64,000 bases of DNA from Pseudoflavonifractor sp050943825 (GTDB lineage: Bacteria; Bacillota; Clostridia; Oscillospirales; Oscillospiraceae): contig NZ_JBMNPX010000003.1 of the NCBI RefSeq assembly GCF_050943825.1, forward strand, positions 1 through 64,000. Direction: 5' to 3'. The translations under genes and the position numbers were made by a program. Of this stretch, positions 34,745-44,956 are shown piece by piece; positions within the stretch are counted from its first letter, which is position 1, and each line of letters starts with the position of its first letter. The notes beneath the pieces were generated by a model that was not told the DNA's origin, ran no database searches, and saw only the letters and a program-made list of their open reading frames with translations.

Positions 34745-34758
34745 GTTGATAAATCAAC
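34745..34758. promoter_or_regulatory. Probable TetR operator
   Basis: The perfect palindrome GTTGAT-AA-ATCAAC lies 8 bases after the -10, over the expected transcription start. A half-site ATCAAC occurs again near 34651 on the TetR side. A repressor bound here would block the transporter promoter. Confidence 0.65.
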
Positions 34759-34789
34759 ACCTGTTTAATAACACACAGAGGTGGAAACC

Positions 34790-35491
<702 letters not shown>

Positions 35492-35528
35492 TCCGGCCTG
35501 AGCGCCCCGAAAAGGAGGGGATTCCCCC

Positions 35529-38500
35529 ATGAGACCCAAGCACAACCGCCTGATCACCGACGCGCTGCGGGAGATAAGCAAGACCAAGAGCCGCTTCCTC
35601 TCCCTGCTGCTGCTGTCCGCTCTGGCGGTGGCCTTTCTCTCCGGCCTGCGCACCACCGCCCCGGTGATGGAGCGCACCGCCGACGGATATTACGACCATC
35701 ACAACCTGATGGACATCCACGTGCTGTCCACCCTGGGCCTGACCGACGACGACATCGACTACCTCTCCTCCCTGGAGGACATCTCCGCCGCCGAGGGGTG
35801 CTACACCGCCGACGGCATTGTCCACCTGGAGAGCAACGACCTGGTGGTCAAGCTGGTGTCATTGTCGGAGCAGGGTATCAATTCTCCCGCGCTGCTGGAG
35901 GGCCGCATGCCCGAGGCGGATGACGAGTGCCTGGTGGAGCCCCTGCTGCTGGAGCAGTCCGGGCTGTCCATCGGGGACAAAATTTCCTTTGACACCGGCA
36001 CCGGCGACTATGAGGACGCCCTGGCAGTGGAAGAGTTCACCATCGTGGGCACCGCCAACTCCCCCCTCTATCTGTCCACCGACCGGGGCACCTCCTCCCT
36101 GGGCACCGGCAGGGTCAACGGCTTTGTGCTGCTGCCCGCGGGGGCCTTTGCCATGGAGACCTACACCGACGCCTACCTGACCGTGTCCTGGGCAAAAGAC
36201 CTGTACTGCTACGACGACGCGTACAGCGACCGGATGGACGCCCTGCTGGATGCCCTGGAGCCGCTGGGGGATGAGCGGGCCGCCCTGCGGTACGACGAGG
36301 TCATCGACGAGGCCAACAAGGAACTGGACGACGCCCAGAAGGAGTTTGACGACGCGGAGGCCGAGGCCAACCAGGAACTTGCCGACGCCCGGCAGGAGCT
36401 GGACGACGGCTGGCAGGAGTACTACGACGGTCTGGCCACCTACGAGGAGGAGTCGGCGGACGCCTGGCAGCAGATTGCCGACGCGGAGGCCGATCTGCCC
36501 GAGGCCCTGAAGGAGCTGGAGGACGGCGAGAAGGAGTATGCCGATGGCGTGCAGAAGATGGCCGACGGCAAGGCCGAGTACTGGGACGGCGTCAAGGAGT
36601 GGCAGGACGGCAAGGCCGAGTACGACCAGGGCTATCAGGACCTGGTGGACGGCGAAGCCGAGTACGATAAGAACTACAAGACCCTCTCCGACGCACAGCA
36701 GGAGTACGACGAGGGCTGGCAGGAGTACCAGGACGGTCTGGTGGCCCTGGAGGACGGCGGCGGGCAGCTGATGGCCGCTGAGGCCGAACTGGAAAAGGCC
36801 AAGGCCCAGCTGGATTCGGGCGCCGCCCAGCTCTCCGCCGGATACGACCAGCTGGCGGCGGGCAAGGCCGCCCTGTCCAAGGCAAAGGAGGATTTGAACA
36901 CCCAGCTGGGCACTCTGGCCCAGGTGCTGCCCATGTTCAGTCCGGGCACCGCCCTCACCAGCGCCGAGGCCATTCTGAACCCTGAGACCCCCTGGACCGC
37001 GGCCGACGGCAAGGCCATTGTCACCCTGCTGAACATGGCGGGGGGCAGCGGCGCCCTCACCGGCCAGTTCCAGGACATGGTGGACCAGGGGCTCATGACC
37101 CAGGAGCAGGCCGACGGCCTGATTGCCCAGCTGGACGCCGCTCTGGCGGCGGCCGCGGGCGGCACGGACGGAGAGGGCAACCCGGTGGAACCCAATCCGG
37201 AGCCTTTGAAGGCCTTTTTCAGCCAGAGCATTCCCGGGCTCTTTGCCGCCGGCGAGGCCCAGATTGCGGAAGGTGAGTCCCAGCTCTCCGCCGCCTCCGC
37301 CCAGCTTGCCGAAGGGCGTGCCCAGTATGCCGAGGGCAAAAAGGCGGTGGACGAGGCCCGGGCCGAGTTTGAGGATGGCGTGAAGCAGTCCCAGGAGGCG
37401 GAGCAGACCCTGTTTGAGGCCCGGGTGGAGCTGGAGGACGGCTGGAAGCAGCTTGCCGACGGCCGCAAGGAGCTGGACGATGGCTGGCGGGAGATTGCCG
37501 ACGCCCAAAAGGAGCTGGAGGATGGCTGGGCCGAGCTGGAGGACGCCAGGCAGGAGATTCTGGACGGCGAACAGGAGCTTGTGGACGCCCGCGCCGAGCT
37601 GGACGACGGCTGGCAGCAGTACTATGACGGCGTGGCCGACCTGGCCGAGGCCAAGGCCACCCTGCCCGGCGAGCTGGCGGACGCCAGGAAAGAGCTGGAC
37701 GACGGCTATCAGGAGCTGCTGGACGGCGAGCAGGAGTACGCCGACGGCAAGGCTGAGGCGGACAAAGAGCTGTCCGACGCCCGGCAGAAGCTCAACGACG
37801 CCCGCCGTGAGGTGGCCGAGATTGAGGACTGCCAGTGGTACATCCTGGGCCGGAACACCAACGTGGGCTATGTGTCCTATCAGCAGGACGCGGAGCGCAT
37901 GGGCAACCTGGCCAGCGTGTTCCCCCTGATTTTCTTCCTGGTGGCGGCGCTGGTGTGCCTGACCACCATGACCCGCATGGTGGAGGACCAGCGGGTGGAG
38001 ATCGGCGGCCTGAAGGCCCTGGGCTACAGCCGCAGCGCCATCGCACTGAAGTACGTGGGGTACGGCTTCCTGTCCTCCTTCCTGGGCGGTATTCTGGGCC
38101 TGGCCCTGGGCGTGACCATCATCCCCACCATCATCTTCAACGCCTGGAAGGTGCTCTACACCGTGGGCGACATGAATCTCTTCCTGCTGCCCGAGGTGGC
38201 GCTGTTCTCGGTGGGCGCGGCGGTGCTGTGCGTCACCGGTACGGCCTTTGCCACCTGCTTTGCCGCCCTCACCGCCGTGCCCGCCCAGCTCATGCGGCCC
38301 AAGAGCCCCAAGCCCGGCCGCCGGGTGCTGCTGGAGCGGATTCGCCCGGTGTGGAAGCACATGTCCTTCACCTGGAAGGTGACCATGCGCAACCTGTTCC
38401 GGTACAAGAAGCGGTTCTGGATGACGGTCATCGGCATCGGCGGCTGTACCGCCCTGATTATCACCGGCTTTGGCATCCGCAACTCCCTGTACGACGTGTT

Positions 38501-39512
38501 TGACAAGCAGTACGACGAGATTACCCCCTACAGCGCTCAGGTCAGCCTGATGGACAACATCACCGAAGACGAGCTGACCGAGATCGCCGCCGTGCTGGAC
38601 GGCAGCGAGCTGGTGTCCGAGTGGATGTCCGTGTCCAACCAGCCCGTCACCGCCGAGAGCGACAGCCGCAGCCTGGACAGCAACGTGTACCTGTTCACCG
38701 TGGCCGATGAGGAGCAGTTCAGCCGCTTTGTCCACCTGCGCCACCGGCAGGACAATGCCGAAGTGAGCCTGTCCCAGGACGGCGCGGTGATCACCGAAAA
38801 GCTGGCCGATATGCTGGACGTGGGTGTGGGCGACACCATCACCCTGGTGGACGGCGACAACCGCCGGGCGGAGGTCACCATCACCGACCTGACGGAAAAC
38901 TATGTGTTCCACTACATCTACATCACCGAGGAATGCTACGAGTCCCTCTTCGGCCAGGTCTCCGAAATCAACAGCCTGATGGTCACCTACACCGAGGACA
39001 CCGAGGAAAACTCCGACGCGGTGGCCGAGCAGCTCATCCCCCTGTCCGGCGTGTCGTCGGTCAGCCGCATTGAGAGCACCAAGAACACCTTCATCGAAGG
39101 CATGAAGGGCGTGGACTACGCCGTGGTGGTCATCACCGTGTCAGCCGCCGCTCTGGCCTTTGTGGTGCTCTTCAACCTGACCAACATCAACATCACCGAG
39201 CGTATGCGGGAGCTGGCCACCCTCAAGGTGCTGGGCTTCTACACCGGCGAGCTCAACGCCTACATCTACCGGGAAAACATCTTCCTCACCATCTTTGGCA
39301 TCCTGCTGGGCCTGGTGCTGGGCAAGTTCCTCCACCAGTGGCTGATTCTCACGGTGGAAATCGACATGGTCATGTTCGGCCGGGAGGCGGGCGTGATGAG
39401 TTATGTGTACGCCGCAGTCCTCACCGCCCTGTTCTCCTTCCTGGTCAACGTGATCTCCCGGAAGAAGCTGAAAAAAATCGACATGGTGGAGTCCCTCAAG
39501 ACAGTGGACTAA
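35529..39512 (+). CDS. FtsX-family ABC permease with an extracytoplasmic coiled coil of about 500 residues
   Basis: This 1327-residue permease has a first helix at residues 23-40. A globular region follows, then residues about 255-765 of Asp/Glu/Lys-rich helical repeats (ELDDGWQEY, DGKAEYWDGV, ELEDGWAELEDAR). A globular break occurs near 470-575. An FtsX domain follows (VFPLIFFLVAALVCLTTMTR near 800), and a second one is at the C-terminus (about 1190-1320). The coil probably projects through the cell wall. The TetR regulator suggests that it is induced by a drug or lipid-like compound. Confidence 0.9.
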   Translation: MRPKHNRLITDALREISKTKSRFLSLLLLSALAVAFLSGLRTTAPVMERTADGYYDHHNLMDIHVLSTLGLTDDDIDYLSSLEDISAAEGCYTADGIVHLESNDLVVKLVSLSEQGINSPALLEGRMPEADDECLVEPLLLEQSGLSIGDKISFDTGTGDYEDALAVEEFTIVGTANSPLYLSTDRGTSSLGTGRVNGFVLLPAGAFAMETYTDAYLTVSWAKDLYCYDDAYSDRMDALLDALEPLGDERAALRYDEVIDEANKELDDAQKEFDDAEAEANQELADARQELDDGWQEYYDGLATYEEESADAWQQIADAEADLPEALKELEDGEKEYADGVQKMADGKAEYWDGVKEWQDGKAEYDQGYQDLVDGEAEYDKNYKTLSDAQQEYDEGWQEYQDGLVALEDGGGQLMAAEAELEKAKAQLDSGAAQLSAGYDQLAAGKAALSKAKEDLNTQLGTLAQVLPMFSPGTALTSAEAILNPETPWTAADGKAIVTLLNMAGGSGALTGQFQDMVDQGLMTQEQADGLIAQLDAALAAAAGGTDGEGNPVEPNPEPLKAFFSQSIPGLFAAGEAQIAEGESQLSAASAQLAEGRAQYAEGKKAVDEARAEFEDGVKQSQEAEQTLFEARVELEDGWKQLADGRKELDDGWREIADAQKELEDGWAELEDARQEILDGEQELVDARAELDDGWQQYYDGVADLAEAKATLPGELADARKELDDGYQELLDGEQEYADGKAEADKELSDARQKLNDARREVAEIEDCQWYILGRNTNVGYVSYQQDAERMGNLASVFPLIFFLVAALVCLTTMTRMVEDQRVEIGGLKALGYSRSAIALKYVGYGFLSSFLGGILGLALGVTIIPTIIFNAWKVLYTVGDMNLFLLPEVALFSVGAAVLCVTGTAFATCFAALTAVPAQLMRPKSPKPGRRVLLERIRPVWKHMSFTWKVTMRNLFRYKKRFWMTVIGIGGCTALIITGFGIRNSLYDVFDKQYDEITPYSAQVSLMDNITEDELTEIAAVLDGSELVSEWMSVSNQPVTAESDSRSLDSNVYLFTVADEEQFSRFVHLRHRQDNAEVSLSQDGAVITEKLADMLDVGVGDTITLVDGDNRRAEVTITDLTENYVFHYIYITEECYESLFGQVSEINSLMVTYTEDTEENSDAVAEQLIPLSGVSSVSRIESTKNTFIEGMKGVDYAVVVITVSAAALAFVVLFNLTNINITERMRELATLKVLGFYTGELNAYIYRENIFLTIFGILLGLVLGKFLHQWLILTVEIDMVMFGREAGVMSYVYAAVLTALFSFLVNVISRKKLKKIDMVESLKTVD

Positions 39513-39530
39513 AAAGATACCCTCCAAAAC

Positions 39531-39568
39531 ACAGCCCCGGAGCACGGCAAGCCGTGCTCCGGGGCTGT
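39531..39568. terminator. Bidirectional terminator
   Basis: An 18-bp perfect stem (ACAGCCCCGGAGCACGGC, loop AA) separates the convergent permease and CoA-transferase genes. It contains the CCCCGGAGCA core shared with three other hairpins here. Confidence 0.75.
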
Positions 39569-39604
39569 TCCATTATCCACATATCGTGCCGCTTTTGTGG
39601 AAAC

Positions 39605-40954
39605 TCAGCGGCGGTTGGATCGCTTCCAGATGTGCATCCTGTCCGCCGCGGCGATGAGCTCCTCCCGGAAATCCGGGTGGGCGATGGAGATAATCCCCTC
39701 CGCCCGCTGCCAGGCCGACAGGCCCTTCAGGTTCACCATGCCGTACTCGGTGACCAGGTAGTGGATGTTGGTACGGGTGGAGGTGATGATGCTGCCCGGG
39801 GTGATGGTGGGCACCAGACGGCTGTGGGCCCTCCCCTGCTTATCCAGGTAGATGGACGAGCAGCAGATAAAGCTCTTGCCCCCCTTGGACCGATAGGCGC
39901 CCAGGACAAAGTCCTGCTGTCCCCCGGCGCCGCTGATGTGCCGGGTGCCCATGGTCTCGGCGGACACCTGGCCGAACAGGTCCACCTCCATGGTGTTGTT
40001 GATGGAGATGACATTGTCGTGGGTGGAGATGACGTCGATGTCGTTGACGTAGTCCACCGGGGCCACCATCACGGTGGGGTTGCGGTTGATGAAGTCGTAC
40101 AGCCGCCGGGTGCCCGCGGCGAAGGTGAACACGGCGCTGCCCCGGTCCAGGTTCTTGTTCCGGCCGGTGAGCTTGCCCGCCTCCGCCAGATCCACCACGC
40201 AGTCGGTGAGCATCTCGGTGTGGATACCCAGGTCCTTCAAATCGGAGTGGGCCAGCAGGCCGCCCACCGCGTTGGGCATGCCGCCGATGCCCAGCTGGAG
40301 GCAGGCCCCGTCGGGGATGAGGGGCACAATCTGCTCGGCCACCGCCACGTCCACCTCGGTGGGCTGGGCGGCGGGCAGCTGGTCCAGCTCGTGGCCCTCC
40401 CCCTCCACCACCATATCCACCCGGGAGATGTGGATGGCGGTGCCCAGGCCGCCGAAGGCCACCGGCATTCTGGGGTTGACCTCCACAATGATAATGCGGG
40501 CCCGCTCCAGCATGGCGGCCAGATAGGTGGTGTTCAGGCTGAAGCTGAAAAAGCCGTGGGCGTCCATGGGAGAGACCTGGATCATGGCCACGTCCACCCG
40601 CTCAATGTTCTCCCGGTAGTACCGGGGCATCTCGGAAAAGCGGATGGGGGCGTAGTAGCCAATCCCCTGCTCGATGAGCCGCCGCTCAATGGAGGAGCAG
40701 TGCCAGGAGTTCCAGGTGATGCGCTCCGCCGCGTCGGGCAGGGCGGTCACCGCGGGCTGACGCAGGGCCACGCCGCCCCGGAAATTCAGGTCGGTCAGCT
40801 CCGGCTCCTCCGCCATGCGCTGTGCCAGCGCCTGGTCCAGCTCATAGGGCATCTGGCCGCAGAAGCCGTAGTCCACCCAGTCTCCCGACTTGACGCAGGC
40901 CACCGCCTCCCGGGCGGTACGCCGCTTTTTTAAATACAGTTCGATATCGTTCAT
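39605..40954 (-). CDS. Butyryl-CoA:acetate / 4-hydroxybutyrate CoA-transferase family enzyme
   Basis: This 449-residue family I CoA-transferase moves CoA between acyl groups. The catalytic glutamate is in NNTMEVDLFGQV. LQLGIGGMPNAVGG and GAGGQQDFVLGAYRSKGG are family motifs. The length fits butyryl-CoA:acetate CoA-transferase (But) and the related 4-hydroxybutyrate enzyme; the sequence alone does not settle which. It is a single-gene unit with an AAGGAA site, consistent with a butyrate-producing gut anaerobe. Confidence 0.85.
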   Translation of the reverse strand: MNDIELYLKKRRTAREAVACVKSGDWVDYGFCGQMPYELDQALAQRMAEEPELTDLNFRGGVALRQPAVTALPDAAERITWNSWHCSSIERRLIEQGIGYYAPIRFSEMPRYYRENIERVDVAMIQVSPMDAHGFFSFSLNTTYLAAMLERARIIIVEVNPRMPVAFGGLGTAIHISRVDMVVEGEGHELDQLPAAQPTEVDVAVAEQIVPLIPDGACLQLGIGGMPNAVGGLLAHSDLKDLGIHTEMLTDCVVDLAEAGKLTGRNKNLDRGSAVFTFAAGTRRLYDFINRNPTVMVAPVDYVNDIDVISTHDNVISINNTMEVDLFGQVSAETMGTRHISGAGGQQDFVLGAYRSKGGKSFICCSSIYLDKQGRAHSRLVPTITPGSIITSTRTNIHYLVTEYGMVNLKGLSAWQRAEGIISIAHPDFREELIAAADRMHIWKRSNRR

Positions 40955-41000
40955 AGAAATTATTCCTTGCCGTAATCAGATTTTCAGGGTTTTGCCGCCC

Positions 41001-41885
41001 TTAGGCCCGGAGGAAGCCCTTGCCGAAAATCTCGCTGGAGTTGGACACCAGCAGGAAGGCGGAGGGGTCGTGCTCCTTCAGGTACCGGCGGAGCACCACC
41101 GCCTGACCCCGGGAGAGGACCGTCAGCACCACGTAGTGGGTCTGATGGGTGTAGGCGCCCTGGCCCTCCCACACAGTGGCGCCCCGGCCCAGCTCCTTGA
41201 TGATATAGTCGCACACCAGCTGGGGCTGGGAGGTGATGATGGTGAAGCTCTTGCGCCGGTTGAGGGACTCGATGACGCTGTCCACCAGCACCGACTTGAG
41301 CACCAGGCCCAGCAGGGAGAACAGGCCGGTCTCGATGTCGAAGATGAACAGCGCCGCGCCGGCGATGATGATGTCCGACATGAGCAGGGCCCGGCCCACG
41401 TCCATGCCCGTGTATTTTTTCAGAATCATGGCCGCGATATCCGTGCCGCCGGTGGAGGAGTTCAGGTTGAACAGGATGCCCGACCCCAGGGCGGGCAGGA
41501 TGATGGCGAAGAAGGCCTCCAGCATCTTGTTGGTGGTCAGGGGGCCCGACAGGGGCACCACCGCCTCAAAGAGCTGGATGAGACCGGCGTAGAGCAGAGA
41601 GCAGTACACGGTCTTGAGCCCGAAGCCCTTGTTGAGGAAGATGAAGCCCAGCACCAGGAACAGGGTATTGATGATGGTGTTGAAGGTGGAAGGGGTCAGC
41701 CAGGTGGACTCAAACAGTCCGCCCAGCAGCACCGACAGGCCGGACACGCCGCCCATGGAGAAATTGTTGGGAAACTTGAAGAAGTACACGCCGATGGACA
41801 CCAGCGACGTGCCCAGGGTCATCATCAGAAATTCCTTGGCTGCCTTGAGCGCTCTTCCCTCTTCCCGCGCGGAATTGTGATTCAT
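41001..41885 (-). CDS. YitT family membrane protein (DUF161 and DUF2179)
   Basis: This 294-residue protein has five or six hydrophobic helices in residues 15-200 (GTSLVSIGVYFFKFPNNFSMGG, then SSTGGTDIAAMIL, a family motif). A cytoplasmic DUF2179 ferredoxin-like domain follows at about 215-290 (KSFTIITSQPQLVCDYIIKE). ATG 41885 has GGGAG eight bases upstream; an in-frame GTG at 41894 is less likely. The function of this common Firmicutes family is unknown. Confidence 0.88.
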   Translation of the reverse strand: MNHNSAREEGRALKAAKEFLMMTLGTSLVSIGVYFFKFPNNFSMGGVSGLSVLLGGLFESTWLTPSTFNTIINTLFLVLGFIFLNKGFGLKTVYCSLLYAGLIQLFEAVVPLSGPLTTNKMLEAFFAIILPALGSGILFNLNSSTGGTDIAAMILKKYTGMDVGRALLMSDIIIAGAALFIFDIETGLFSLLGLVLKSVLVDSVIESLNRRKSFTIITSQPQLVCDYIIKELGRGATVWEGQGAYTHQTHYVVLTVLSRGQAVVLRRYLKEHDPSAFLLVSNSSEIFGKGFLRA

Positions 41886-41942
41886 TCTATTCACTCCCGT
41901 TTTCTGCTGTTCCTCTCTCCTGTGCCGTCATGCTCCGGGCCC

Positions 41943-43580
41943 TTACTTCCCTGTCCGCTGGGTCTGGACGGCGCTCCACACGTCGTAGCTCTGGGCGTCA
42001 GCGTAGCTGGGGATGATGCCCAGGCGCCAGATGGACAGGCCGTCCACGCCGAACATGTGGGCCAGTTTCACCTTGGCCATGATGCTCTGGGCGTCCTCGT
42101 ACCACACCTTATAGTGTTCCCCGTCCACCGAGTAGGTGAGATAGGGGGTGGCCGCGGCCTCGTTCCAGGTACGGACGGCGTCGGACTGCTTCATCCGGGC
42201 GGCCAGGGTGTCGGGCGCGGGGGTGTAGATGTCGGTGGAGGCCAGCAGGCCGTTCTGGTCCACCTTCAGCCCCACGCTGGTGATGGACACGGCCAGCACA
42301 ATCTTACTCTTGTCCGCCACGCCGGTGTCCGGGTCGGTGATGGCGCACAGGGCCTCATACACCTTGTTGATGGGCGCGGGGGCGTTGCGGGTCTGGCTGG
42401 TGCCCACCCAGCCCTCGGGCAGGTTGGTGTCCTGGTAGTCGTGGGCCATGAGAATCACCTTGTCACAGGTCTCACCCAGGGCCTTGTAGTCGTAGCCGCC
42501 GTACCACTCGTCGGGCTGGACGCACACCCACAGGTTTTTCCCCTCCGGAAGAGCGGCCCGGAGGGCGGTCATGAACTGGGTGAAGGAGGTGCGCAGAGAG
42601 GTGCCCAGGCCCTCAAAGTCGATGGTCAGGCCGTTGTAGTCCCCGGCGGCCTTCACCAGCTGCTCCACCACGCTCTGGCGGTTGTCGGCGCTGAGAATGA
42701 TGGTCAGGTCGCTCCCCGCGGCGTAGACGCTCAGGTTGCAGTCCACCTCAGCCTCCTTCAGCGCGCCGGTGGCCAGCTCGGACCCCTGGGGCACCGCCCA
42801 CTCGTTGCCGCCGGCGCTGGTCTGGTTGAGCCAGGGCTTGCCGCTCTCGTCCAGGGTCATGCGGGCCCAGCCCAGGCTGACGCCGTCCATCTCCCTGGCC
42901 ATGTCAATCTGGCTGTAGGAGCTCATGGCGTAGAAGCCGTGGAGGAAATCAATGTCCGCGTGGTACTTGTCGTACACCCGCACCAGCATGGCCGCCGCCT
43001 CCTGGCGGGTGGAGGAGTGGCCGGGCAGGAAGTTCAGGCTGCCGTCGGCCTGCTTGACGCCGTTGATGATGCCAAACGCATAGGCCAGAGCGATGTACCC
43101 CTTGTTCTCCGTCACGTCGGAGAAGGGCAGCTCCGCCGAGGCCTGGGTCATGGCCAGGTTCTCATACCCCAGGGCCCGCACCAGCATAATGGCCATGTCC
43201 TGGCGGCTGATGTCGTCGTTGGGCCGGAAGTAGAGCCCCGAGTCAATGGCCCCGTTGGCCAGGGCGGTCTCCACGGCGGAGTAGTACCACGCGCCCGGGT
43301 CGCAGTCGGAGAAGGAGGGCTTGTCCGGCGTCACCATGTCCCAGCCGAACAGGCGGCACAATACCGTCACAAAGGAGGCCCGGTTCATATACTCTCCGTA
43401 GCCAAAGGTGCCGTCCCCCTTGCCCTCAATGAGGCCGTACTCCGTGGCCTTCTGAATGACCTCTTCGGCCCAGTCTCCCTGGGGCACGTCGGAATAGCGC
43501 CCGGCGGCGGCGGCAGGCACCACCAGCAGGGACAGCAGCAGACACGCCGTCAAAACAGCGGCGGCAACACGATGCTTCAT
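41943..43580 (-). CDS. SLH domain glycoside hydrolase family 18-like protein
   Basis: This is a 545-residue exported protein. The signal peptide ends near VVPAAAA. Residues 28-205 contain three SLH repeats (GTFGYGEYMNRASFVTVLC, ISRQDMAIMLVRALG, STRQEAAAMLVRVYD). Residues 215-540 resemble the YaaH-type GH18 domain: GLTIDFEGL carries the probable catalytic glutamate, and MAHDYQD and FGVDGLSIWRLG follow. YaaH proteins act on spore or cell-wall peptidoglycan. This one is probably attached to the wall by its SLH region. Confidence 0.85.
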   Translation of the reverse strand: MKHRVAAAVLTACLLLSLLVVPAAAAGRYSDVPQGDWAEEVIQKATEYGLIEGKGDGTFGYGEYMNRASFVTVLCRLFGWDMVTPDKPSFSDCDPGAWYYSAVETALANGAIDSGLYFRPNDDISRQDMAIMLVRALGYENLAMTQASAELPFSDVTENKGYIALAYAFGIINGVKQADGSLNFLPGHSSTRQEAAAMLVRVYDKYHADIDFLHGFYAMSSYSQIDMAREMDGVSLGWARMTLDESGKPWLNQTSAGGNEWAVPQGSELATGALKEAEVDCNLSVYAAGSDLTIILSADNRQSVVEQLVKAAGDYNGLTIDFEGLGTSLRTSFTQFMTALRAALPEGKNLWVCVQPDEWYGGYDYKALGETCDKVILMAHDYQDTNLPEGWVGTSQTRNAPAPINKVYEALCAITDPDTGVADKSKIVLAVSITSVGLKVDQNGLLASTDIYTPAPDTLAARMKQSDAVRTWNEAAATPYLTYSVDGEHYKVWYEDAQSIMAKVKLAHMFGVDGLSIWRLGIIPSYADAQSYDVWSAVQTQRTGK

Positions 43581-43821
43581 AGTCGAAATACCTCCGTTTC
43601 AGGTGGATTCTCTCCTCAGGCAGCCCCAAAACAGGGCGCCCGTGCTTGTCTCCATCATAGCATAATCGGGGGCGGGAGGAAAGAGAAAATGCCGCGGTGG
43701 AGGCTGTCCGGAGCAGAAAATGGAAAATATTTCCCATTCGACGGTCTGCGGCTTGTTTCTCCTTTTGGTGTGGTAAAATATGGATAACAGGACAACCCAT
43801 CTTACAAAGGAGGTCATTTTC

Positions 43822-44628
43822 ATGGCCCTGCTGCGCAGAAAGGGACTGTATGAGACCAATCGGGTGCATTTTCTCCCGGAGAGCCTGATTGTGCCCAACC
43901 CGGACCAGCCCAGGAAATACTTCTCCCAGGAGGGACTGGAGGAGCTGGCGGAGAGCATCCGGGAGCACGGGGTGCTCCAGCCCCTGTCGGTGCGGAAGGC
44001 CGGCGGAGGCTATGAGCTGGTGTCCGGGGAGCGGCGGCTGCGGGCCTCCCGGATGGCGGGGCTGAAGGAGGTACCCTGCATCATCCTGCGGGTGGACCAG
44101 GAGAACTCCTCCCTGCTGGCCCTGGTGGAGAACCTCCAGCGGCGGGATTTGGACTTTGTGGAGGAGGCCACCGCCCTGTCCCGGCTCATCTGTACCTACA
44201 ATCTGTCCCAGGAGGAGGCCGCCCGGCGGATTGGCAAGTCTCAGTCGGCGGTGGCCAACAAGCTGCGGCTGCTCCGTCTGCCCCCACAGGTGCTCAAGCT
44301 GCTGCTGGAGGCGGGGTGCACCGAGCGCCACGCCCGGGCCCTGCTCAGGCTGGAGGACCCGGAGCTCCAGCTGAAGGCCGCCCAGTACATCGCCCAGGAA
44401 CACCTCACCGTGGCCAAGACCGAGGCCTATGTGGAGTCCCTGCTCTCCCCTGCCCCGGCCAAGCGGCGCAAGCCCACCTATTTAATTAAGGATGTGCGGT
44501 TCTTTCTCAACACGGTGACCAAGGGTCTGACCATGATGAAGACCGCCGGGGTGGACGCGGCCTGTGAGCGGCAGGAGACCGAGGACTCCATCCTGCTCAC
44601 CATCCGCATCCCCAAGCGGACGGCGTGA
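43822..44628 (+). CDS. noc: Noc-like ParB family nucleoid protein
   Basis: This 268-residue ParB-family protein has the CTP-binding ParB/Srx domain (GGGYELVSGERRLRASRMAG), the ENLQRRDLDFVEEA segment and a helix-turn-helix (LSQEEAARRIGKSQSAVANK). It lies immediately upstream of parA-parB, the standard place for Noc near the origin. Whether it binds Noc sites or parS cannot be read from the sequence. AAGGAGG precedes ATG 43822. It ends just before the first parS. Confidence 0.85.
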   Translation: MALLRRKGLYETNRVHFLPESLIVPNPDQPRKYFSQEGLEELAESIREHGVLQPLSVRKAGGGYELVSGERRLRASRMAGLKEVPCIILRVDQENSSLLALVENLQRRDLDFVEEATALSRLICTYNLSQEEAARRIGKSQSAVANKLRLLRLPPQVLKLLLEAGCTERHARALLRLEDPELQLKAAQYIAQEHLTVAKTEAYVESLLSPAPAKRRKPTYLIKDVRFFLNTVTKGLTMMKTAGVDAACERQETEDSILLTIRIPKRTA

Positions 44629-44632
44629 CCTG

Positions 44633-44648
44633 TGTTTCACGTGAAACA
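44633..44648. promoter_or_regulatory. parS site 1
   Basis: A perfect consensus palindrome TGTTTCACGTGAAACA begins four bases after the noc stop codon. It is a centromere site for ParB. Confidence 0.95.
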
Positions 44649-44723
44649 CGGTGAGTTTTCCACTTGTCCCCACGTTCTTCCACCGTCCTCCCACTGCGCA
44701 CACATCTTCCCGTCCCCCTCTCC

Positions 44724-44762
44724 GCCCGGAGTGTTTCACGTGAAACACTCCGGGCCTTTTTT
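44724..44762 (+). terminator. Terminator whose stem contains parS site 2
   Basis: The consensus parS 16-mer (44732-44747) is flanked by GCCCGGAG and CTCCGGGC. The whole is a perfect 32-bp palindrome (44724-44755) followed by a run of T. It can be a ParB site in DNA and a terminator of the noc transcript in RNA. Confidence 0.88.
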
Positions 44763-44786
44763 ACGGGCTTTGCCATTTACTCCGTA

Positions 44787-44802
44787 TGTTTCACGTGAAA
44801 CA
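44787..44802. promoter_or_regulatory. parS site 3
   Basis: A perfect TGTTTCACGTGAAACA ends 13 bases upstream of the -35 of the parA promoter. ParB binding here could also control parAB. Confidence 0.95.
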
Positions 44803-44815
44803 TGGGCAAAATCAG

Positions 44816-44844
44816 TTGAAATGCGCGGACATCGATATTATAAT
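44816..44844 (+). promoter_or_regulatory. Promoter of the parA-parB operon
   Basis: TTGAAA (44816-44821), a 17-bp spacer and TATAAT (44839-44844) are near consensus. The leader to parA is about 105 bases with no obvious structure. Confidence 0.75.
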
Positions 44845-44956
44845 AATGTCTGCTGAACAAACCGCCCTGCCGAATGTCTGAACCCAGACCACCGCCCACT
44901 CCGGCCCGGAGGGTGCTTTTCAGCCCCACAAATGCTGTAAAAAGGCAGGTGCCCCT

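Noticed and set aside
39605..40954. Naming the CoA-transferase definitively as butyryl-CoA:acetate CoA-transferase
   Set aside because: The 4-hydroxybutyrate and butyryl enzymes share the visible motifs; phylogeny would be needed.
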